From a bacterium (GTDB lineage Bacteria; SZUA-79; Acidulodesulfobacterales; Acidulodesulfobacteraceae), in contig JAJYQZ010000240.1 in the NCBI GenBank assembly GCA_021794335.1, positions 1-9,610 on the forward strand: a stretch of DNA of 9,610 nucleotides. The letters run 5' to 3'. The stretch's first letter is position 1. Each line of letters begins with the position of its first letter. This document shows positions 5,872-9,610 of this stretch, in pieces. A program made the position numbers and the translations under genes. Below the pieces are notes generated by a model. It was not told the origin of the DNA and did not search any database. It saw nothing but the letters and a program-made list of their open reading frames with translations.

Positions 5872-7407
5872 ATGCATACAGATAAAAATTCCTCGGGGGT
5901 TCGCGTCCGCTTTGCCCCAAGCCCTACGGGAAACCTCCATATAGGCGGTGTAAGAACGCTTTTGTTTAATTATCTTTTTGCCCTGAAAAACAAAGGCAGG
6001 CTTATTTTAAGGATAGACGATACGGACAGGGTTAGAAGTAAAAAAGAATACGAAGATTCTATCATAGGCGATTTGGAATGGGTGGGTATTAAATGGGATG
6101 AATTTTACAGGCAGTCGGAAAGAACCGCCGTCTATGAAAACTACCTCGATATTCTTAAGGAAAAGGGGTTGATTTATGAATGCTTCTGCGACGAAGAAGA
6201 TATTTTAAAATCGAAAGAGTTAGCGATAAGGTCAAAAAAACCTTACATTTATAGCGGCAGATGCCTGCATCTTTCGCCGGAAGAAAAAGAAGAATTCCGC
6301 TCCAAGTTTAAAGAAAAAGGGCTTTATCCGTCGATTCGCCTGAATATTATTAAAATAGGGTTAAATTCTATCGAATTCAACGATATCGTTCATGGCCGCA
6401 TCGCCTTTAACCCAAAACTAATCGGCGATTTTATCCTTAAGACCGAAGACAACAGGTTCACATATAATTTTGCCTCCATTATAGACGACAGCGACTTAGG
6501 TATAACTCATGTAATAAGAGGCGAAGACCATATCTCCAATACGCCGAAACAGATTTTACTCCTTAAGGCTTTAGAAAAAAATATACCAGATTTTGCGCAC
6601 ATTTCACTCTTATACGGCAAGGACGGCAAGATAATGTCAAAAAGGGATTCGGCTTCCAATATCTTTTACTATAAAAACGAGGGGTATCTTCCGGACGCTA
6701 TATTAAACTACCTTGCGATAACGGGAAATACATTTGTAATGCATAAAGACGGCGGCAAAGACAAAGCCGGCAAAAACACAACTGAAAAGGAGATATTTTC
6801 AAGCATATCCGAAATGGCATCCGCCTTTGATATAACAAGAACAAAGAGTTCAAGCGCCATCTTTAACGAAGAAAAATTAAAATTCGTCAACGAAAAATGG
6901 CTTATTAACACGCCTGCCTCCGAACTAATTAATATTATTACGGAAAAATTCAGTCAGCTTGACGCCGTGCAGGCGGCGCCTTCGGGAAGTCCCAAGTCCC
7001 TTATGTCCAAGCTTAAAGAAACCTATCCGACAGGAACATCTTTGAAGATAATAGATTTTTTAAAGCAGGAATTTAAAACCGTAAAGGAGCTCTTGGAAGA
7101 ATTAAAAATATTTTTCGACGATTTCAAAATAAAAGCAAATGCGGATAACATTAACAATAATAAATATAACTTTGAAGACCTTAAAAGCCTGAAAACAATC
7201 CTGCGTGAAAACATTGAAAAAACGGCGGAGTTTAACGAAATTTCAATTAAAAACGCAATAAAAGAAACTGCCGCGGGCGGCAATAAGACCGTCAAGGATT
7301 GCTACGAAACATTAAGGCTTTTCCTCACGGGTAAATTAGATGGACCGTCTATAATTAAAATCGCCGTCATTTTAGGCAAACAAAGGGTCATGGCAAGGCT
7401 GTCGTAA
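5872..7407 (+). CDS. gltX: Glutamyl-tRNA synthetase
   Basis: This class I aminoacyl-tRNA synthetase charges tRNA-Glu with glutamate in the cytoplasm. At 511 residues it is slightly longer than the common 460-490. FAPSPTGNLHIGG (14-26) contains the HIGH-type motif and IMSKR (254-258) the KMSKS-type loop. VIRGEDHISNTPKQ (214-227) is the family signature. CFC (104-106) with YSGRC (127-131) matches the CxC...YxxxC zinc knuckle of many bacterial enzymes. The rest is the helical anticodon-binding part, ending in GKQRVMARL as expected. Extra length comes from Lys/Asn-rich inserts near 290-305 and 370-440. It lies 107 bp after ispD; that gap is A/C-rich (CAAACAACAAAACAA tracts) with at best a weak TATAAC at 5815. 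It is convergent with the PIN/TRAM gene. Confidence 0.97.
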   Translation: MHTDKNSSGVRVRFAPSPTGNLHIGGVRTLLFNYLFALKNKGRLILRIDDTDRVRSKKEYEDSIIGDLEWVGIKWDEFYRQSERTAVYENYLDILKEKGLIYECFCDEEDILKSKELAIRSKKPYIYSGRCLHLSPEEKEEFRSKFKEKGLYPSIRLNIIKIGLNSIEFNDIVHGRIAFNPKLIGDFILKTEDNRFTYNFASIIDDSDLGITHVIRGEDHISNTPKQILLLKALEKNIPDFAHISLLYGKDGKIMSKRDSASNIFYYKNEGYLPDAILNYLAITGNTFVMHKDGGKDKAGKNTTEKEIFSSISEMASAFDITRTKSSSAIFNEEKLKFVNEKWLINTPASELINIITEKFSQLDAVQAAPSGSPKSLMSKLKETYPTGTSLKIIDFLKQEFKTVKELLEELKIFFDDFKIKANADNINNNKYNFEDLKSLKTILRENIEKTAEFNEISIKNAIKETAAGGNKTVKDCYETLRLFLTGKLDGPSIIKIAVILGKQRVMARLS

Positions 7408-7423
7408 CGCTCAAAATTGCGGG

Positions 7424-7619
7424 TAGAAAATTATTTTTCTGGATTACCGCTGAGGCGGGTTGGGACTTTGAGAAATCTTTATTCTGGATTAACGCTTCGC
7501 TCTCGTGTCTGACGACACTCGTGAAGTTTCTTTGAAACTTTCCCGCTTTCGCGGGAATGACAATACTGCTTTCGCGGTAAATGACACATTCGCGGGAATG
7601 TCGATACCGCGTTAGAAAT
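7424..7619. repeat. Mosaic of REP-like hairpins between convergent genes
   Basis: The 212-bp gap 7408-7619 has no gene. It holds several hairpins in a row: AGAAAA-TTAT-TTTTCT (7425-7440), GTGTC-TGAC-GACAC (7505-7518), AAGTTTC-TTT-GAAACTT (7524-7540) and TCCCGC-TTTC-GCGGGA (7541-7556). It also carries two degenerate cores, CTGCTTTCGCGG (7567-7578) and CATTCGCGGGAATG (7588-7601). TTCTGGATT, the start of the repeat unit at 1167, occurs twice (7437-7445, 7482-7490), each time preceded by an AGAAA tract as at 1155. The right end CGTTAGAAAT (7610-7619) is identical to 1151-1160. It looks like repeated nested insertion and decay of the family seen at 1132-1313. As RNA it can act as a terminator on either strand. 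Confidence 0.75.
7541..7556. terminator. Strong hairpin, possible bidirectional terminator
   Basis: TCCCGCTTTCGCGGGA is a perfect 6-bp GC-rich stem with a 4-base loop, between the convergent ends of gltX and the PIN/TRAM gene. Directly before it on the plus strand is the AAGTTTC/GAAACTT hairpin. There is no long U tract after the stem on either strand, so a rho-independent role is only likely in combination with the neighbouring stems. Confidence 0.4.
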
Positions 7620-8684
7620 CTAAACCGTCTCTCTATCGTAATTTATTTTTGCAAATATCATTCTGCCGCTCGATGTTTGAAGGACGCTTGTAACTGTAAC
7701 ATCGAGTTCCGAACCGACTAGTTTCATCGCATCTTCGACCACTACCATAGTTCCGTCATCCATATAGGCAATACCCTGATTCTTTTCCCTTCCCTCTTTG
7801 GCAATTAAAACGGTTACCGCCTCTCCTGGAAGCAAAATCGGCCGAAGGGCTTTAACAAGGTCGTTAATGTTTAAGACATTAATATTTCTGACCTGCGCCA
7901 CCTTGTTTAAATTAAAATCGGTTGTGATAATTTTTCCGTTTTTTTCTTTTGCGAATGCGATAAGTTTTGCGTCGACTTCTTTAATATTCGGATAATCGAT
8001 GTCGGCAAATTCGATATTGATATTTTTATCCTCTCTCAGCTCTTTTAATATATCGAGACCCCTTCTTCCTTTCACCCTTTTAAGCGGGTCCTGGGAATCG
8101 GCGATATGTTGAAGTTCATGGAGAACGAATGTGGGTATTATAAGAACGCCGTCGATAAAACCGGTTTTTGCGACATCGAGTATGCGTCCGTCAATCAAGG
8201 AACTTGTATCTATTACTTTATAATTGCGGCAGGACTCGGACTTATCCTGTTTACCCTCTATATCTTTTGGATTTAAATGGTGAGCCTTATTGGCAAAACC
8301 TCCGATGCTCACCTCGTCGCTTACCCTCAACCCGATGATAAGACCGAGATAGCCCGCAACAAAATTGACAAAAGCATAGGTTATATAACCTAAAAGATTG
8401 CCGGTAAAAAATCCTTTAAACAGTTGATATGTTACATAATTAATTATAAAAAGAGCTATAAAAAGCCCCATTCCACCCGCTAATATCTTTTTGGTGGATA
8501 TGGATTCCATGCTTTTTTCAACGGTTACGACAATAAAACCTATCGTAAAACCAAATAAAAGCCCGACATAAGACAGAAGGTCGTTGTGCCAGTACTCCTT
8601 GCCGATTAAATAACCCAAAATTGCCGAAATCAAAACAAGAGATATTCTTACAAAAAGAATCGGCTCTTTATTAAAAATTTTCAT
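7620..8684 (-). CDS. YacL-type membrane PIN/TRAM domain protein
   Basis: The 354-residue protein has four predicted membrane helices (about 9-27, 36-54, 66-86 and 98-119), a linker, a PIN ribonuclease-type domain (153-282) and a C-terminal TRAM RNA-binding domain (about 285-351). The PIN acidic residues are all visible: Asp159 in DTSSLIDGR, Glu190 in LHELQHIAD, Asp238 in DAKLIAFA and Asp256 in TTDFNLNK. This suggests an active metal-dependent nuclease held at the inner face of the membrane. The layout matches the B. subtilis YacL family, whose genes commonly stand next to ispD, ispF, gltX and, in other phyla, carD. No antitoxin gene is present, so it is not a VapC-type module. A weak GGTGA lies 8 bases upstream of the ATG. 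The 111-bp gap after carD is AT-rich with no clear promoter. Confidence 0.93.
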   Translation of the reverse strand: MKIFNKEPILFVRISLVLISAILGYLIGKEYWHNDLLSYVGLLFGFTIGFIVVTVEKSMESISTKKILAGGMGLFIALFIINYVTYQLFKGFFTGNLLGYITYAFVNFVAGYLGLIIGLRVSDEVSIGGFANKAHHLNPKDIEGKQDKSESCRNYKVIDTSSLIDGRILDVAKTGFIDGVLIIPTFVLHELQHIADSQDPLKRVKGRRGLDILKELREDKNINIEFADIDYPNIKEVDAKLIAFAKEKNGKIITTDFNLNKVAQVRNINVLNINDLVKALRPILLPGEAVTVLIAKEGREKNQGIAYMDDGTMVVVEDAMKLVGSELDVTVTSVLQTSSGRMIFAKINYDRETV

Positions 8685-8795
8685 TAAAATTCACCATTGA
8701 ATTAAATCATTTTTATAAAATTCGTTTTAATTTATTTTATATATTAGCTAATTAGTAAGTAATTAGGATTTCAGGTTCTTATTTTTTATCGCCTA

Positions 8796-9308
8796 TCACT
8801 GAACGAATATCCGTTTTATTTTGTCCTCTACAAATGTCTCCGGCCTGTGCATAACGGTGGATAATTCTTTGATTATTAAATGTTTTGCTTTTTCGAACAT
8901 CTTTTTTTCCGCAAAAGATAGTTCTTTTTCCGCCTTTAATATATAAAGGTCTCTTAAAACCTCGGCAACCTCAAAAAGGCACGACGAACATAGTTTTATG
9001 TTATAGCCGTTAAACCGCTTATTCCATGATTCTTTTCTTGCGAAAGGATTTTTAATGCATCTGGCTTCCAATACATCAAAAACTTTTTGTATTTCATTCT
9101 CCTTAATCAATTGACGAAGTCCAACTTCATGCGCATTTTTCACGGGGACCATAATTTTAGCATTGTTTTCTAAAATCTTAACATTGTAAAAAGAAATGTC
9201 CGCCGAACCAATTTTTTGCGCGGAAATACATTCGACAATACCGACTCCGTAACTGGGATAAAAGACAAACGAGTTGACGCTAAACTCCGTTTTGTTTAGG
9301 TTTAACAT
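8796..9308 (-). CDS. carD: CarD/CdnL family RNA polymerase-binding regulator
   Basis: CarD-family proteins bind the RNA polymerase beta subunit through an N-terminal Tudor-like domain and stabilise open promoter complexes with a helical DNA-binding domain. Here the N-terminal domain (about 8-69) shows FVFYPSYGVGIVE (14-26) and IMVPVKNAHEVGLRQLI (52-68). The helical domain has ESWNKRF, in which Trp95 corresponds by position to the base-wedging Trp of mycobacterial CarD, then EVAEVLRDLY and ELSFAEKKMFEKA. At 170 residues it has normal length. An unusual LCSSC (106-110) replaces the SGD-like turn common at this place, giving a CxxC motif. A strong Shine-Dalgarno AAGGAGG (9316-9322) lies 7 bases before the ATG. 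The gene stands between mqnE (54 bp upstream) and the PIN/TRAM gene, probably one transcription unit. Confidence 0.93.
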   Translation of the reverse strand: MLNLNKTEFSVNSFVFYPSYGVGIVECISAQKIGSADISFYNVKILENNAKIMVPVKNAHEVGLRQLIKENEIQKVFDVLEARCIKNPFARKESWNKRFNGYNIKLCSSCLFEVAEVLRDLYILKAEKELSFAEKKMFEKAKHLIIKELSTVMHRPETFVEDKIKRIFVQ

Positions 9309-9315
9309 AATTTAA

Positions 9316-9322
9316 CCTCCTT
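9316..9322 (-). promoter_or_regulatory. Shine-Dalgarno of carD
   Basis: AAGGAGG on the minus strand with 7 bases to the ATG at 9308: a near-perfect site that fixes the start. It is preceded by the short direct repeat AAAGTTTAAAGTTTAAGG. Confidence 0.85.
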
Positions 9323-9362
9323 AAACTTTAAACTTTTAGATTTTTTTAATTTAATAGATGCG

Positions 9363-9610
9363 TTAGCTAAACACTGCATTATATAGAGTATCCCTTTCGG
9401 TTGGGATATTACCAGTCTCTTCGATAATCTTCTTTACCATTTTGACGCTAAGCCCTGCAGGGTTTGTTGAACCTGCGTCATGAGATATTTTTTCTTCTAT
9501 TAATGTCCCGTCAAAATCATCGGCTCCGAAAGACAGGGACACCTGAGCAAGATTGATGCCCAAATTGACAAAGAAGGTTTTAATATGTTTAAAATTATCC
9601 AGAAAAAGTC
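9363..9610 (-). CDS. mqnE: Aminodeoxyfutalosine synthase, C-terminal end (5' end outside window)
   Basis: The frame is open to the right edge of the window, so only the last 81 or so residues are seen; a TTG at 9563 is internal, not a start. The sequence AQVSLSFGADDFDGTLIEEKI, then SHDAGSTNPAGLS and ERDTLYN near the C-terminus, is characteristic of MqnE. MqnE is the radical-SAM enzyme that joins 3-(1-carboxyvinyloxy)benzoate to S-adenosylmethionine in the futalosine pathway to menaquinone. The related MqnC has a different, GANDLG-type stretch here, so MqnE is preferred. The iron-sulfur Cys motif is outside the window. The stop codon is 54 bp upstream of carD on the same strand. Confidence 0.85.
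   Translation of the reverse strand, partial: LFLDNFKHIKTFFVNLGINLAQVSLSFGADDFDGTLIEEKISHDAGSTNPAGLSVKMVKKIIEETGNIPTERDTLYNAVFS

Noticed and set aside
7620..8684. VapC-type toxin-antitoxin module
   Set aside because: The PIN domain is fused to four membrane helices and a TRAM domain, and no small antitoxin gene adjoins; it is the YacL-type family.

Overview
The window is AT-rich, bacterial and densely coded. It shows no phage, plasmid, CRISPR or rRNA/tRNA genes. The carD, PIN/TRAM, ispD, ispF and gltX neighbourhood, an aminofutalosine synthase (mqnE) tail and type IV-like minor pilins suggest a Gram-negative lineage of deltaproteobacterial/Desulfobacterota type that makes menaquinone by the futalosine route. 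That placement is inference from gene content only.

Layout. (1) 1-1111: the 3' end of an MFS transporter (+) meets a VIT1/CCC1-type metal transporter (-) tail to tail, with a 12-bp overlap. (2) 1132-1313: a 182-bp nested inverted-repeat element fills the gap up to the stop codon of the next gene. (3) 4247-1313, minus strand: an apparent operon of three prepilin genes in the order PilV/GspI-like, PilW/GspJ-like, PilX-like, followed by a tandem universal-stress protein. The PilW-like gene appears split by a one-base shift at a T5 run (about 3024-3028). The downstream frame can also be read as a small lipoprotein with a perfect lipobox. (4) 4331-7407, plus strand: ispF, ispD and gltX, that is two enzymes of the MEP isoprenoid pathway and glutamyl-tRNA synthetase. 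(5) 7408-7619: a gene-free mosaic of hairpins related to the element at 1132-1313. (6) 9610-7620, minus strand: the mqnE end, carD (RNA polymerase-binding regulator) and a YacL-type membrane PIN/TRAM protein.

Two themes stand out. First, a dispersed family of short hairpin repeats (core like TTCTGGATTCCTGCTTTCGC) occurs at three places, each directly after the stop codon of a minus-strand gene. Second, several genes (VIT, first prepilin, ispF, ispD) have a TATAAT box close upstream and no clear Shine-Dalgarno, whereas carD and usp have strong ones. I did not find a convincing new multi-gene system. The best leads are the nested repeat family, the split or overlapping pilin reading frame, the coupling of a stress protein to minor pilins, and a CxxC motif in CarD.
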